64,000 nucleotides of DNA from CAZQVN01 sp964596775 (GTDB lineage Bacteria; Eisenbacteria; RBG-16-71-46; JABDJR01; JAWXBZ01). Position numbers and translations under genes: made by a program. Under the pieces are notes generated by a model. The model searched no databases, was not told where the DNA came from, and worked only from the letters and a program-made list of their open reading frames with translations. The stretch's first letter is position 1, and every line of letters begins with the position of its first letter. The stretch lies in the NCBI GenBank assembly GCA_964596775.1, contig CAZQVN010000008.1, forward strand, positions 33,975 to 97,974. Reading direction: 5' to 3'. This document shows, piece by piece, positions 38,901 through 52,179 of the stretch.

Positions 38901-39019
38901 TCGGGCCGGCCGCCCGGACAATCAACGGCCGGCTCGGGGAACTGCCGTCGGGGGTTTACTTCTATCGGCTGCAGGCCGGATCGTTCCGGCAGACGCAGAG
39001 GATGCTGCTGGTCCGCTGA
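35966..39019 (+). CDS. Large secreted Ycf48/BNR-propeller protein with T9SS-type sorting tail
   Basis: 1017 residues from ATG at 35966 with GGAGG at 35951-35955. Signal peptide MRHRHHPALILTLCLCLLPA, cleaved near AGAQG. Residues 25-640 are repeated propeller blades (VYRSMDKGATWSNG, ILKTEDGGVTWSPQ, ISRSTDGGTTWTTT) of the Ycf48/sortilin-like type. Two Ig-like repeats follow (ARIEYQTSAAGPWIHIADV and VAIEYRTSEAGPWVAIEST), then a HYDIN/choice-of-anchor-D domain, and finally a FlgD-like/T9SS type A domain (QNRPNPFTGTTRIEYAIP ... GVYFYRLQAG). A cell-surface or secreted product is expected. Confidence 0.87.
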   Translation: MRHRHHPALILTLCLCLLPAVAGAQGFNAVFSRDGQDVWAVGTGGTVYRSMDKGATWSNGSLGSVGLNGVAARNHTVLVVADGGTIYRSTDAGGTWASQVQGGSPDLVAVVMTTDLVGYIAGAGGLILKTEDGGVTWSPQTTGTTARLNALSFLDANTGYAAGAGGTILKTEDGGAVWTILTSGTTRDLLDIAAQGSTVWAVGKRETAVMSTDGGMNFTTKNLKMESYGDVRSVSISSLGYVTLAGGGGFIRRTTDGGLTWTFQVHKMYAPITDLYYVNDSTAFFANSANRCVMSSTGTTWNLPTSTIPTQAWQLRLSAAGSTVRGDALHQNGQNPRTLYVVLGVKVYKSPDYGETWVQIGTITGGGSKTNSFYVHPADSMVMVAAVGSTDRISRSTDGGTTWTTTISKNFTEYGMPLEMNPDDPNRLFFMPEDGKVYESRDFGATWNEFSSPGFRSPCDIIVVPDDTMRVFVGDGVTGSGTGEVWRSLDGGRTFQLRFSGGGSEIPMMGLSRMNNATLIATQWSGGGVEITKDAGNTWPAYHGASSAWGCDFAGDDPNVAIHGQYSGGNSYLTNDLGAAFTSIPLSGANYAFAVPDRATFIAQQGGGVYKLLNTYPVTTNNAQNLIVQIPNGGNTANAGQNFQIRWFAQNVALARIEYQTSAAGPWIHIADVDGYAGQYDWLVPNTPTTDAKVRIIDLWDNAPIDESNAPFTIVGSPALTLNAPGGGESWQYNTSHDIEWSSLLVSDVAIEYRTSEAGPWVAIESTWPAATMPYSWLVPNAPTSEARIRVRDLSGTPADSSGLFSIIVPQLAGLPDTLDVGMVEANTTGSTVLRLDNTGTAPLSISDITLDNPLFRVSRTAFVIAVADTDTVTVYFEPTVTGVETANMSIASDDPASPGDLVVKGEGTAFVGVAEGAPRPAAFALRQNRPNPFTGTTRIEYAIPASGHVRLDVFDMSGRLVAALVDQVQEPGEYSVDFGPAARTINGRLGELPSGVYFYRLQAGSFRQTQRMLLVR

Positions 39020-39037
39020 TCGGATTGCCCCGCGCTC
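39012..39037 (+). repeat. Left copy of 26-bp direct repeat bounding the accessory block
   Basis: 26 nt, identical to 46702-46727 except for one base. It spans the stop codon of the upstream cargo gene and contains TTGCCC, the -35 of the porX promoter in the right copy, but no -10 here. Confidence 0.7.
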
Positions 39038-39151
39038 GAGCCCGGCGCGCGGCACGGTTTTTCGGACTCCGTTCCGATTGGTGCCCGGGCCGGACGGGGT
39101 GTGGCACCCATCGCCACCCGAAAGACATCCGATGTCGGGTGGCGGGGCGGG

Positions 39152-39547
39152 TCAGATCACGCGAACCCAGTTCCGGCTGACCAGCGTGATGAATGGTCCT
39201 TGCTCGGCCAGCATCTTTCGCCATTCCCCCGGCGTATAGATGACCAGGTCGATGTCCGTGTAGAGTTTCCAGAGATCCATGAAATCCCGGAATCTCTCCG
39301 TGAAACGCAGTGTCGTCGGCCTGACGAGAATCAGGTCGACATCGCTGCCGTCGTCGGCCGTTCCCGCGGCGTAGCTGCCGAAGAGCCAGGCTTCATCGAC
39401 CCAGTCCGCGAGCGAACGCCGCAGGGAGGCGATCAGATCATCCCGCGTCCACTCCGGTTCCTTCGGCCAGAGGATGGCTTCTTCGCGGGCCATCAGATCC
39501 GATTCGGCCTGCTTCAGCCAGTCACCCGAGCGATTCGGTGTCGACAT
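39152..39547 (-). CDS. MNT-type nucleotidyltransferase domain protein
   Basis: 131 residues from ATG at 39547. Contains the Pol-beta nucleotidyltransferase signature LFGSYAAGTADDGSDVDLIL (GSx10DxD). The N-terminal DWLKQAESDLMAREEAI resembles the start of a HEPN domain, but it is too short to be one. Minimal NTases of this kind are usually antitoxins of HEPN/MNT pairs or stand-alone modifiers; no HEPN partner lies next to it. It is divergent from the phase-variable gene and shares its 141-nt promoter region. First gene of the accessory block. Confidence 0.78.
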   Translation of the reverse strand: MSTPNRSGDWLKQAESDLMAREEAILWPKEPEWTRDDLIASLRRSLADWVDEAWLFGSYAAGTADDGSDVDLILVRPTTLRFTERFRDFMDLWKLYTDIDLVIYTPGEWRKMLAEQGPFITLVSRNWVRVI

Positions 39548-39597
39548 GTAACGACCCTAAACGTGCCGGAGAAAACGATCAAGACCTGCGAATTGTG

Positions 39598-39626
39598 TTG
39601 CGGGCCTATTCCAGCCTGATTAAACT
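39598..39626 (+). promoter_or_regulatory. Promoter of the CT-repeat gene
   Basis: TTGCGG (39598-39603), 17-nt spacer, TAAACT (39621-39626). The predicted start is about 39633, giving a 56-nt leader with GGAGGAG (39674-39680) 8 nt before the ATG at 39689. Confidence 0.6.
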
Positions 39627-39688
39627 CACTTCAGGGGTGTGGTGGATCCGCGATAGCAATGGGTTCATACCGAGGAGGAGGCCGCCAA

Positions 39689-43697
<4,009 letters not shown>

Positions 43698-43717
43698 CTC
43701 TTAGGAGGAGAGAAGTC

Positions 43718-44287
43718 ATGAAAACAAGTCATCTGTTTCTCCTGACGGCGGTATTGGCTTCACTGAGCGCTGGCCAGGTTCATGCCGAGAGAGTTGTATT
43801 GTCGCCGGTCCAGACTCTCCGCATAGTCAATCCCTCGTCGCCGGATGATGTCAGGATCTTCTTCAGGTTTGAGATCCCTGATGATGTTATCCCCTCTGGG
43901 GTTATCGACGCCACGTTGCGTGTGCGGATGGACGACTGGACCGAGGATCTCTTTTCGGTCGGACCCTTGAGAGGCTCTTGGTCTGAAAGTGATACATGGG
44001 GTTCGTTGGCTTCCCGGTTCAGCTCTGACGATGGATTCAAGGGAAATCTACCCAACTGTGCCATTGGCTCAGTCCATAATGAACAGACTGAGGAGACGGC
44101 CAATGAAGAGCCAACCTTGGACCTCAGCGTGAATGCCGGAAACTGGGTGTCTGCATGGGCAGAGTCCGACTTTCTAAATAACGGAGTGTGTGTCCGGAGA
44201 GCCGTCGGCACGTCAGCGAATGTGAGCGGCATGCTGATAGACGCGTGGAAACGCTCAGAACTTGAGATTGTCTATGTTGTGCGATAG
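43718..44287 (+). CDS. Small secreted DNRLRE-like protein
   Basis: 189 residues from ATG at 43718 with AGGAGGAG upstream, 20 nt after the oxidase gene. Signal peptide MKTSHLFLLTAVLASLSAG, cleavage near VHA-ERV. The mature part, IDATLRVRMDDWTED then GSWSESDTWGSLASRF, has the pattern of DNRLRE-type beta-sandwich domains in surface proteins (a W-E/S-x-x-x-W core). Cysteines at two places could pair. Probably co-transcribed with the phase-variable oxidase; role unknown. Confidence 0.7.
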   Translation: MKTSHLFLLTAVLASLSAGQVHAERVVLSPVQTLRIVNPSSPDDVRIFFRFEIPDDVIPSGVIDATLRVRMDDWTEDLFSVGPLRGSWSESDTWGSLASRFSSDDGFKGNLPNCAIGSVHNEQTEETANEEPTLDLSVNAGNWVSAWAESDFLNNGVCVRRAVGTSANVSGMLIDAWKRSELEIVYVVR

Positions 44288-44294
44288 AGACCCC

Positions 44295-46709
44295 ATGACT
44301 AGCACTCGGGTCAATTGGAGTGAAGTGAAGACGTCTATCACGTGGACCGGTAGGACTCTTCTTGTGGCAACGTATTTCATCGTGCTTGTTTCAACAAGAA
44401 CATGGGGCGGTGGTTTGGTTCTCGGGCCGGAGGCGCAGATTACACAGACACCAAGCGAACATGATTTCGAGCCGGTTCTGGCAGCCCATGGAACAAACCT
44501 CGTATCTGTGTGGTCCGCAAGACACTCCGCGGCATTATGGTCCGTTTCCTTCGATGCTGGGCTGACATGGTCGGCCGGAGCAATCTTTCCTCTTAAGTCT
44601 GCGGCAGACTGGGTGCTGCAGGGACCAGCCATATGCAGTACACAGTCCGGTGTATTCTTTGTAGCGCTGAAGTACATAGACCTAGCAGTGAACAGTGTTA
44701 CGATGGCTGTTTGGAGAGGAACCGTCTCCGCCGGGATTTTGACCTGGTCCCAGCCAAGAACTGCAATGGTCTTCATTGGTCCAAGCAAAGAGCAATATAT
44801 GCCGTTTGTGGCTTATGACGATGTGAACGGCGTCCTGTATATGACCGTCACCGAGTCCGAGGCAGTTGGCAATCCCAACGACTATCAGGCCCGGATTCTC
44901 TTCTCCAGATCAGTGGACCAGGGAGATACATGGTCCCAGCCCATGACGCTGAGCAGCCTGGAAAGCACAAGCAGTTGTGTGGTCACAGGCCCGGATGGCG
45001 AAGTCTATGTCATCTGGGAGGACTACGGGCAGAATGCAGTTGTATTGAGGCGCTCGCTGGATAGTGGTGTATCCTTCGAACCATCGGTCATTGTTTCCCA
45101 GATCAACGACAACCTCGTCAGCGGCCCTCCATGGTATTTCGCGAGAGTGGGCAAGGAGAGGGCCAATCCCGCCTATGATGGCTGCTCGTTCCGCATGGCA
45201 CCGAACCGACCGGCAATCGCCGTCGACCGGTCTACCGGGCCTTACCGCGGTCGTGTTTACGTAACATGGACGGAGATGGCTGCCGGAACACTTGGTCCGG
45301 CCGGGCCGCCGATGGCCAATCTTGAGCCGAACAACGCGTACTATCAGGCTCAACCGATTACAGTCGGCCAGACCCTGGAAGGTTTTGTGGTGCCTGCTGA
45401 GCGCGGGCCGGTGGACAGGGACTATTTTTCGGTCGAGGGTGTTGCCGGGCAGACGATCGTCCTTGAATCGGAAGTCACTTTTGTCGACCCCCAGCCGCCG
45501 CCAACGGAGAATGCACGCTGTTTCTCCATCTGGACGGTTTGTGACACGACTCGCGGTACTAGAAATGGAATCGATATGCGCGAGGAGTGGCGAGGACCCC
45601 TCCCTCCGCTGGTGATGACGTTTCCGGAGTCGAGACGCTATTACATTGTGGCCGGAGTCAACCCTCCTTACGTGAACGGCTACCGTTTCCGGCTGCGCGA
45701 GTTGACGGTGAGTCCGGCCAGCGTATCCCGGGACCAGCGTGACATCGTCATGGTGTCGTCGTCGGACGGGGGCCAGACCTGGTCCACCATGCGGCGGGTC
45801 AATGACGATCCTCCCCTGCATGACAATTCGTTTCCTCAAGTTGCGGTGGATGATGTCGGGGGCGTGCACTGCGTGTGGTATGACCGACGGCACGACAAGG
45901 AATGCGACCGGACAGTAATGACTTACTGGGCTCTATCCCGTGATGGCGGGCAGACGTTCTCGAACTCCGGTCCGGTGAGTCGAGTGCCGAGCGATTGGGT
46001 CTACACCGGTGTGCCTTCGAACATCGGAGACGGCTTTGGGATCGCAACGAGCGGGGAGTCAGTTCATATTGCATGGACCCAGTCCGGAGTCATTGGCGAC
46101 TACAACATCCACGCGGTGTCGCTGACACCTCCACCCGTTGGCGTCCTCCTGTCCAGGTTTTCAGCGCGCCTTGAAACGGGGCGGGCCGTCCTCCGGTGGC
46201 ATCTTGAGGAATCCAATGGTGTTGTGGAGTGTCGGGTTGAACGGTTGGAGTCTGGATCGACGGATGGATTCATCGATCTGGGCGCATCGGTGGCGGCACC
46301 GGACCGGAGTCACCTGTTCGTCGACCCGAGCGCCCGGGTCGGAGGGGAATACGAGTACCGGATTCGAGCGATGCTGCGGGACGGCACATCGGAACTCCTC
46401 GGACCTTATTCCGTCAAATGGATCGCCGTTTCCGGTGTGCCGGTCATGGGGCCGATGATCCCGAATCCGTTCACGGGCACCGCTCGAACCGTGATCCGGC
46501 TGCCGGTCCGGACCGATCTCGAAGTTGCGGTTTTCGATGTTCAGGGGCGCACGGTCCGCCGTCTCCTGAAGGAAACAGCGGATGCCGGAGAGAGGGAAGT
46601 CCTCTGGGACGGCCGCGATGATCGGGGGACACCGGCCCCGCCCGGCAACTACTTCGTCCGGATGACGACGTCGGAAGGCGTCGCCGGCCGGAAGGTCACG
46701 CTCCGCTGA
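44295..46709 (+). CDS. Secreted BNR/sialidase-like propeller protein with PPC insert and sorting tail
   Basis: 804 residues from ATG at 44295; the frame extends upstream into the previous gene, but this ATG precedes the signal segment TGRTLLVATYFIVLVS. BNR blades (ASFDAGLTWSAG-like, SRSVDQGDTWSQP, RRSLDSGVSFEP, SSDGGQTWSTM) form a propeller. Between blades, about residues 340-475, a bacterial pre-peptidase C-terminal (PPC) domain is inserted (NLEPNNAYYQAQPITVGQTL ... DRDYFSVEGVAGQ). A fibronectin-like domain and a FlgD/T9SS tail (IPNPFTGTARTVIRLP) end the protein. No clear sialidase catalytic residues (Asp-box only), so a binding role is as likely as hydrolysis. Confidence 0.82.
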   Translation: MTSTRVNWSEVKTSITWTGRTLLVATYFIVLVSTRTWGGGLVLGPEAQITQTPSEHDFEPVLAAHGTNLVSVWSARHSAALWSVSFDAGLTWSAGAIFPLKSAADWVLQGPAICSTQSGVFFVALKYIDLAVNSVTMAVWRGTVSAGILTWSQPRTAMVFIGPSKEQYMPFVAYDDVNGVLYMTVTESEAVGNPNDYQARILFSRSVDQGDTWSQPMTLSSLESTSSCVVTGPDGEVYVIWEDYGQNAVVLRRSLDSGVSFEPSVIVSQINDNLVSGPPWYFARVGKERANPAYDGCSFRMAPNRPAIAVDRSTGPYRGRVYVTWTEMAAGTLGPAGPPMANLEPNNAYYQAQPITVGQTLEGFVVPAERGPVDRDYFSVEGVAGQTIVLESEVTFVDPQPPPTENARCFSIWTVCDTTRGTRNGIDMREEWRGPLPPLVMTFPESRRYYIVAGVNPPYVNGYRFRLRELTVSPASVSRDQRDIVMVSSSDGGQTWSTMRRVNDDPPLHDNSFPQVAVDDVGGVHCVWYDRRHDKECDRTVMTYWALSRDGGQTFSNSGPVSRVPSDWVYTGVPSNIGDGFGIATSGESVHIAWTQSGVIGDYNIHAVSLTPPPVGVLLSRFSARLETGRAVLRWHLEESNGVVECRVERLESGSTDGFIDLGASVAAPDRSHLFVDPSARVGGEYEYRIRAMLRDGTSELLGPYSVKWIAVSGVPVMGPMIPNPFTGTARTVIRLPVRTDLEVAVFDVQGRTVRRLLKETADAGEREVLWDGRDDRGTPAPPGNYFVRMTTSEGVAGRKVTLR

Positions 46710-46727
46710 TCGCATTGCCCCGCGCTC
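46702..46727 (+). repeat. Right copy of 26-bp direct repeat
   Basis: 25 of 26 bases identical to 39012-39037. It spans the stop of the BNR gene and supplies the -35 of the porX promoter. Confidence 0.7.
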
Positions 46728-46795
46728 TCATCTGTCCTAGAATCTGATACTTAGCCGTTCAGACTGCCGGCGGCCGCCCTCCTGAGGGGCGGCCG
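46715..46795 (+). promoter_or_regulatory. porX promoter and leader hairpin
   Basis: TTGCCC (46715-46720), 17-nt spacer, TAGAAT (46738-46743). In the leader a perfect 9-bp hairpin CGGCCGCCC/GGGCGGCCG with a 7-nt loop lies at 46771-46795, just before the AGGAG of porX. Confidence 0.6.
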
Positions 46796-46814
46796 TCGCG
46801 CGAGACAGGAGAGC

Positions 46815-48374
46815 ATGCCCGACACACAGATCCGGGTCCTCTGGGCCGACGACGAAATCGACCTCCTCCGGCCGCACATCCTCTATCTCCAGGCCAAGGG
46901 GTATGAAGTGACCGCCGTACCGAACGGCGAGGACGCCGTGTCCCTGGCCGGCCGCGACAAATTCGACGTCCTGCTCCTCGACGAGATGATGCCGGGCCTC
47001 GGCGGCCTCGGCACGCTCGCGGCCATCAAGGAAATCGACCCGAACATCCAGGTCGTGATGATCACGAAGAGCGAGGAAGAGAGCCTCATGAACGAGGCGA
47101 TCGGGAAGCGGATCGCCGACTACCTGATCAAGCCGGTCAACCCGAGCCAGATCTGGATGGCCCTGAAGCGGCTCACCGAATCGCGTAAGCTCGTGGAGGG
47201 GCAGTTCACGAAGGACTACGTCCAGGAGTTCAACCGCCTCCAGATGGCCCGGATGGGGCCCCTGAACATCGACGAGTGGATCGATCTTTACGTGCGGATG
47301 ACGCACCTCGAGCGGGAGCTGTTCAAGATCGAGGATCCCGGATTCCAGCAGACCCATCTCGATCAGCGGCGGGAGATGAACGCCGACTTCTGCCGGTTCA
47401 TGGACACCGCCTACCGCGACTGGTGCGCCGGGGGATCGCGGCCGACGCTGTCCGTGGACATCGTGCCGAAGTACGTTCTCCCGAGGGTCCGGGCCGGCAA
47501 GCGCGTGTACCTGATCGTCATCGACTGCATGCGCCTCGACCAGTGGTTCACGATCCAGCCGCTGCTCGACCCGCTGTTCGACATCCGCACCGAGCACTAC
47601 GTGTCGATCCTCCCCACGGCCACGCCGTACAGCCGCAACGCGATCTTCGCCGGCCTGTTCCCGAACGAGATCGCGAAGAAACTGCCGAAGTACTGGACGG
47701 AAGCGTCGAAGGACGAGCGCAGCAAGAACCGCTTCGAGAAGGAGTTCCTCGAGGAGCAGCTGAAGCGCCTGAAGATCGACGGGCCGGTCAAGTACCAGAA
47801 GGTGTACCACGCCGACGAGGCGAACACGGTCAAGCGCGAGCTCGGATCCTACGCCACGATCCCGATCGTGGCGCTCGTGTTCAACTTTCTCGACATCCTG
47901 GCGCACGGGCGTTCCGAGTCGTCGATCCTGCAAGAGTTGGCCCCGGACGAGGCGGCGCTCCGCAGCCTCCTCCACTCCTGGTTCACCCACTCGGCGATGT
48001 TCGACATCCTCCGCGGCATCTCCGAGCAGAAGGACGCCGAGGTGATCATCACCACCGACCACGGCGCGGTTCTCGGCAAGCGCGCGGCGCTCGTCTACGG
48101 CAACCGCGAGACGTCCACGAACCTGCGCTACAAGTACGGCACGAACCTCGTCACCGACGAGAAGACGGCGCTCGTGGCCAAGAACCCGGAGGACATCAAC
48201 CTCCCGGCCGACTTCCTGAACAAGAACTACGTGCTGGCCAAGGAGGACTACTATTTCGTCTACCCGACGAACTTCCACGAGTACGAGCGCCAGTACCGGA
48301 ACTCGTTCCAGCACGGCGGCCTGTCTCTCGAGGAGATGATCCTGCCGGTGGCCACGCTGACGCCGAAACGCTGA
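46815..48374 (+). CDS. porX: PorX-type response regulator with PglZ domain
   Basis: 519 residues from ATG at 46815, the usual PorX length. Receiver domain 1-125 with the acidic pocket D12-D13, phosphoacceptor D56 (VLLLDEMMPG), conserved Thr/Ser (MITKSEEE) and Lys (YLIKPVNP). A helical linker follows, then a PglZ/alkaline-phosphatase-superfamily domain (LIVIDCMRLDQW, SILPTATPYSRNAIF, VIITTDHGAVLG) holding the metal-binding Asp and His. In Bacteroidetes PorX works with PorY and SigP to control type IX secretion and hydrolyses oligonucleotides. The matching kinase is at 32361 and sorting-tail cargo genes lie between. Confidence 0.88.
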   Translation: MPDTQIRVLWADDEIDLLRPHILYLQAKGYEVTAVPNGEDAVSLAGRDKFDVLLLDEMMPGLGGLGTLAAIKEIDPNIQVVMITKSEEESLMNEAIGKRIADYLIKPVNPSQIWMALKRLTESRKLVEGQFTKDYVQEFNRLQMARMGPLNIDEWIDLYVRMTHLERELFKIEDPGFQQTHLDQRREMNADFCRFMDTAYRDWCAGGSRPTLSVDIVPKYVLPRVRAGKRVYLIVIDCMRLDQWFTIQPLLDPLFDIRTEHYVSILPTATPYSRNAIFAGLFPNEIAKKLPKYWTEASKDERSKNRFEKEFLEEQLKRLKIDGPVKYQKVYHADEANTVKRELGSYATIPIVALVFNFLDILAHGRSESSILQELAPDEAALRSLLHSWFTHSAMFDILRGISEQKDAEVIITTDHGAVLGKRAALVYGNRETSTNLRYKYGTNLVTDEKTALVAKNPEDINLPADFLNKNYVLAKEDYYFVYPTNFHEYERQYRNSFQHGGLSLEEMILPVATLTPKR

Positions 48375-48384
48375 CGGAGCCGTC

Positions 48385-48891
48385 ATGAAGGACCGCGAAA
48401 CGTTCATTGTCGAGACGGACAGCGTGACCGCCACCGAGGAGCTCGGCGCCCGCATCGCGGAGCGGGTCCTGACCGGCGGGTTCGAGCGCGGAGCCGTCTT
48501 CCTGCTGTCCGGTCCGCTCGGCGCCGGCAAGACGGCGTTCGTGCGCGGCCTGGCCCGGGGGCTCGGGTGCCGGACGGTGCCGAAGAGCCCCACGTTCGCG
48601 CTCCATCACTCCCATGTCGGGGCGCGACGCCTCGAGCACTTCGACCTCTACCGGATCGAGACGGGGGCCCGCGTCGACGACCTGGGTCTCGAGGAGCTGT
48701 TCGACGGTCCGGCGGTCGTGGCGGTGGAGTGGCCGGAGCGGCTCGGCCCCACCCCCCCCGACGCGCTCCACGTCCGGTTCGAGTCCCCGTCGGACACGCA
48801 GCGCCGGATCACGGTCGGGGGCCCGGCCGGCCGCATCGAACAACTCAGGTCCGCAGCCGGGAGGAGCGATGTCCCGAACGCTCGGCATTGA
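48385..48891 (+). CDS. tsaE: tRNA threonylcarbamoyladenosine synthesis ATPase TsaE
   Basis: 168 residues from ATG at 48385. P-loop GPLGAGKT (43-50), conserved PKSPTFALHH (SPTF motif), HFDLYRIE and VVAVEWPERLG, all diagnostic for TsaE (YjeE). It assists TsaB-TsaD in making t6A37. It lies 10 nt after porX and overlaps tsaB by 23 nt. Confidence 0.93.
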   Translation: MKDRETFIVETDSVTATEELGARIAERVLTGGFERGAVFLLSGPLGAGKTAFVRGLARGLGCRTVPKSPTFALHHSHVGARRLEHFDLYRIETGARVDDLGLEELFDGPAVVAVEWPERLGPTPPDALHVRFESPSDTQRRITVGGPAGRIEQLRSAAGRSDVPNARH

Positions 48892-49648
48892 TACCACGGG
48901 CCCCCGCGGCGGGGTGGCCCTTCTCTCCGGCACGACGCTCGAGGCCGCCCGCGACCTCGGCGCGCCGGGCGAGCAGGCCGAGCGGATCCTCGTCGAACTC
49001 GACGCCCTGCTCCACGACCTGTCGCTGTCGCCCCGCAACGTGGACCGGATCGCCGTGGCCACCGGCCCCGGGTCGTTCACCGGAGTGCGGATCGGCATGG
49101 CCGCCGCCCAGGGCCTCGGATTCAGCCTCGGCATTCCGGTCACCGGCGTCACGTCGCTCGAAATCCTCGCCGCCTGGGCGCTGGAGGTCACGGAGGGGGA
49201 GTGCCCGGTGCTCGTGCCGCTGATCGATGCGCGGCGCGGGCAGGTCTACGCCGCCGTCTACACCGCCGAAGCGGGGGACCTCGTCGAGCGGGCCGCCCCG
49301 GCGGCGCTCGCGCCGGCCGACGTGACCGCGTTCGTGGAAGCGGCGCTGGCGGTGGCTCCCGTCCCGCCGGCACGCATCGCGTTCTGCGGCGACGGCGTTC
49401 CGGTCGCGGCCCCCGAACTCGCGGCCTGGGGCACGCCGTTCCGGTCCGTCTTTCCGCCGCGCGCGGCCGACCGGGGGCGGGTCACCGCGGCGCTGGGCGT
49501 TCGCCGCTTCGCGGCGGACCGCCCCGCCGCCGCGCCGACGCCGCTCTACATCCGCGAGGCCGACGCCCGGAAACCGGCCCGGCCGCCCGGAGGGGCGGCC
49601 GGCCTGTTTCCGGGCGAGGGTCCCGCGGAAGGCGGCGACGCGCCGTGA
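48869..49648 (+). CDS. tsaB: tRNA threonylcarbamoyladenosine synthesis protein TsaB
   Basis: 259 residues from ATG at 48869, with GGGAGGAG immediately upstream inside tsaE. ASKHA fold: GIDTTGPRGGVALL, then VATGPGSFTGVRIGMAAAQG, the TsaB signature, and LIDARRGQVYAAVY. It lacks the metal ligands of TsaD and acts as its scaffold partner. The C-terminal tail (about 30 residues, Pro/Gly/Ala-rich) is longer than usual. It overlaps rimI by 4 nt (GTGA). Confidence 0.94.
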   Translation: MSRTLGIDTTGPRGGVALLSGTTLEAARDLGAPGEQAERILVELDALLHDLSLSPRNVDRIAVATGPGSFTGVRIGMAAAQGLGFSLGIPVTGVTSLEILAAWALEVTEGECPVLVPLIDARRGQVYAAVYTAEAGDLVERAAPAALAPADVTAFVEAALAVAPVPPARIAFCGDGVPVAAPELAAWGTPFRSVFPPRAADRGRVTAALGVRRFAADRPAAAPTPLYIREADARKPARPPGGAAGLFPGEGPAEGGDAP

Positions 49649-50145
49649 ACGCCGTCCGCGAGCCGCAGATCCGCATCGAGCCGATGGCGCTCCGTCACCT
49701 CGAGTCGGTCGTGGAGCTCGAGCGCGAGATCTTTTCCGATCCGTGGTCCGCGGTGTCGTTCCTCAATGAAATCGAGTCCGGCGGGGCTTCGGTCACCCGG
49801 GTGGCTTTGAGCTATCCGGACATGGCCGTTGTCGGTTACTTTGTGGCCTGGCTGGTCGAGGACGAGGTGCACCTCGGCAACCTGGCGGTGGCCCCGGAAA
49901 GCCGGGGGCGGGGGATCGGCCAGCGGCTCCTGGACACGCTCCTCGAAATCGCCGTTCCGAAACGGGTGCGCAAGATCACGCTGGAAGTGCGCGAATCGAA
50001 CTGGATGGCCCAGAGACTCTATCTCAAGAACGGGTTCCGCCCGGTGTCGATCCGCAAGCGGTATTATCCCGACAATCGTGAGGACGCGATCGTCATGCGC
50101 CTCGACCTGAAACCGAAGAAAACGGCTCCGAAAGGGGACGACTGA
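49645..50145 (+). CDS. rimI: Ribosomal-protein S18 alanine N-acetyltransferase-type GNAT
   Basis: 166 residues from GTG at 49645, overlapping the tsaB stop. GNAT fold with acetyl-CoA motif VAPESRGRGIGQRLLD (Q/R-x-x-G-x-G/A) and RLYLKNGFRPVSIRKRYY with the family's YP motif (YYPDNREDAIVM), which fits RimI. The tsaE-tsaB-rimI order is common in bacteria. Its stop shares bases with the accD start (TGATG). Confidence 0.9.
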   Translation: MNAVREPQIRIEPMALRHLESVVELEREIFSDPWSAVSFLNEIESGGASVTRVALSYPDMAVVGYFVAWLVEDEVHLGNLAVAPESRGRGIGQRLLDTLLEIAVPKRVRKITLEVRESNWMAQRLYLKNGFRPVSIRKRYYPDNREDAIVMRLDLKPKKTAPKGDD

Positions 50146-51100
50146 TGTCGTGGCTCCGCAAGGACACATCCGGCCCGAAAGCCCAGAGCAAGCGCGAAGT
50201 CCCGGAAGGGCTGTGGGTCAAGTGCGACACCTGCGGTGAAATCATCTACTTCAAGGAGCTTGAGCGGAACCTCTCGGTCTGCATCAAGTGCGGCCACCAC
50301 TTCCGCATCACGTCGCGGCTGTACGCGAAGATCCTGCTCGACGAAGGCTCCACCGAGGAATTCGGCCGCAATCTCCTGTCGCTCGATCCGCTGCAGTTCA
50401 AGGACAGCAAGCGCTACCTCGACCGCGTCAAGGCGGCGATGGACAAGACGGGGCTCAACGACGCCGTCCTCACGCTCACCGGAACGATGGACGGCCGCCC
50501 GGTCGTGGCGGCGATCATGGACTTCAGCTTCATCGGCGGAAGCATGGGATCGGTGGTCGGGGAGAAGATCGCGCTGGCCATCGAAAAGTCGCGGGACACC
50601 CGGGCCCCCCTGCTGATCCTCTCGGCCTCCGGCGGCGCGCGGATGATGGAGGGGATCCTCTCGCTGATGCAGATGGCCAAGACCTGCGCGCTGCTCGGCG
50701 AGCTCATGGAGCACAAGGTGCCGTACATCTCCATCCTCACGAATCCCACCACCGGGGGCGTCACCGCGTCCTTCGCCTCGCTCGGCGACGTGATCATCGC
50801 CGAGCCGCGGGCGCTCGTCGGGTTCGCCGGCCCCCGGGTGATCCGCGAAACGGTCAACCAGGAGCTGCCGCCCGGCTTCCAGCGGTCCGAGTTCCTGCTC
50901 GAGCACGGCATGGTCGACATGATCGTGCCGCGCGCGGAACTCAAGGCGGCAATCAGCCGGCTGCTCGGATTCTTCGTGACGCGGGCCGGTGCCGGCCCGG
51001 CGGCGGTCGGCGCGTCCGGGGCATCGTCCACGGGCAGTACGGCGGGAGCGGGCGATCCCGTCGGCATCCCGGGCACATCCGACGGCAGGGAGGCGAGATA

Positions 51101-51101
<1 letters not shown>
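50145..51101 (+). CDS. accD: Acetyl-CoA carboxylase carboxyltransferase beta subunit
   Basis: 318 residues from ATG at 50145. C4 zinc finger CDTCGEIIYFKELERNLSVC then CIKCGHHFRI near residues 27-50, followed by the crotonase-fold core with FSFIGGSMGSVVGEKI, SASGGARMMEG, TNPTTGGVTASFASLGD and GFAGPRVIRETV. It pairs with AccA (not in this window) to carboxylate acetyl-CoA for fatty-acid synthesis. An unusual Ala/Gly/Ser-rich tail of about 38 residues follows the conserved end. Confidence 0.96.

Positions 51102-52156
<1,055 letters not shown>

Positions 52157-52179
<23 letters not shown>

Noticed and set aside
35918..39055. 1045-residue open frame on the minus strand
   Set aside because: Antisense to the secreted propeller gene; its composition is His/Arg/Val-rich as expected of a shadow frame.
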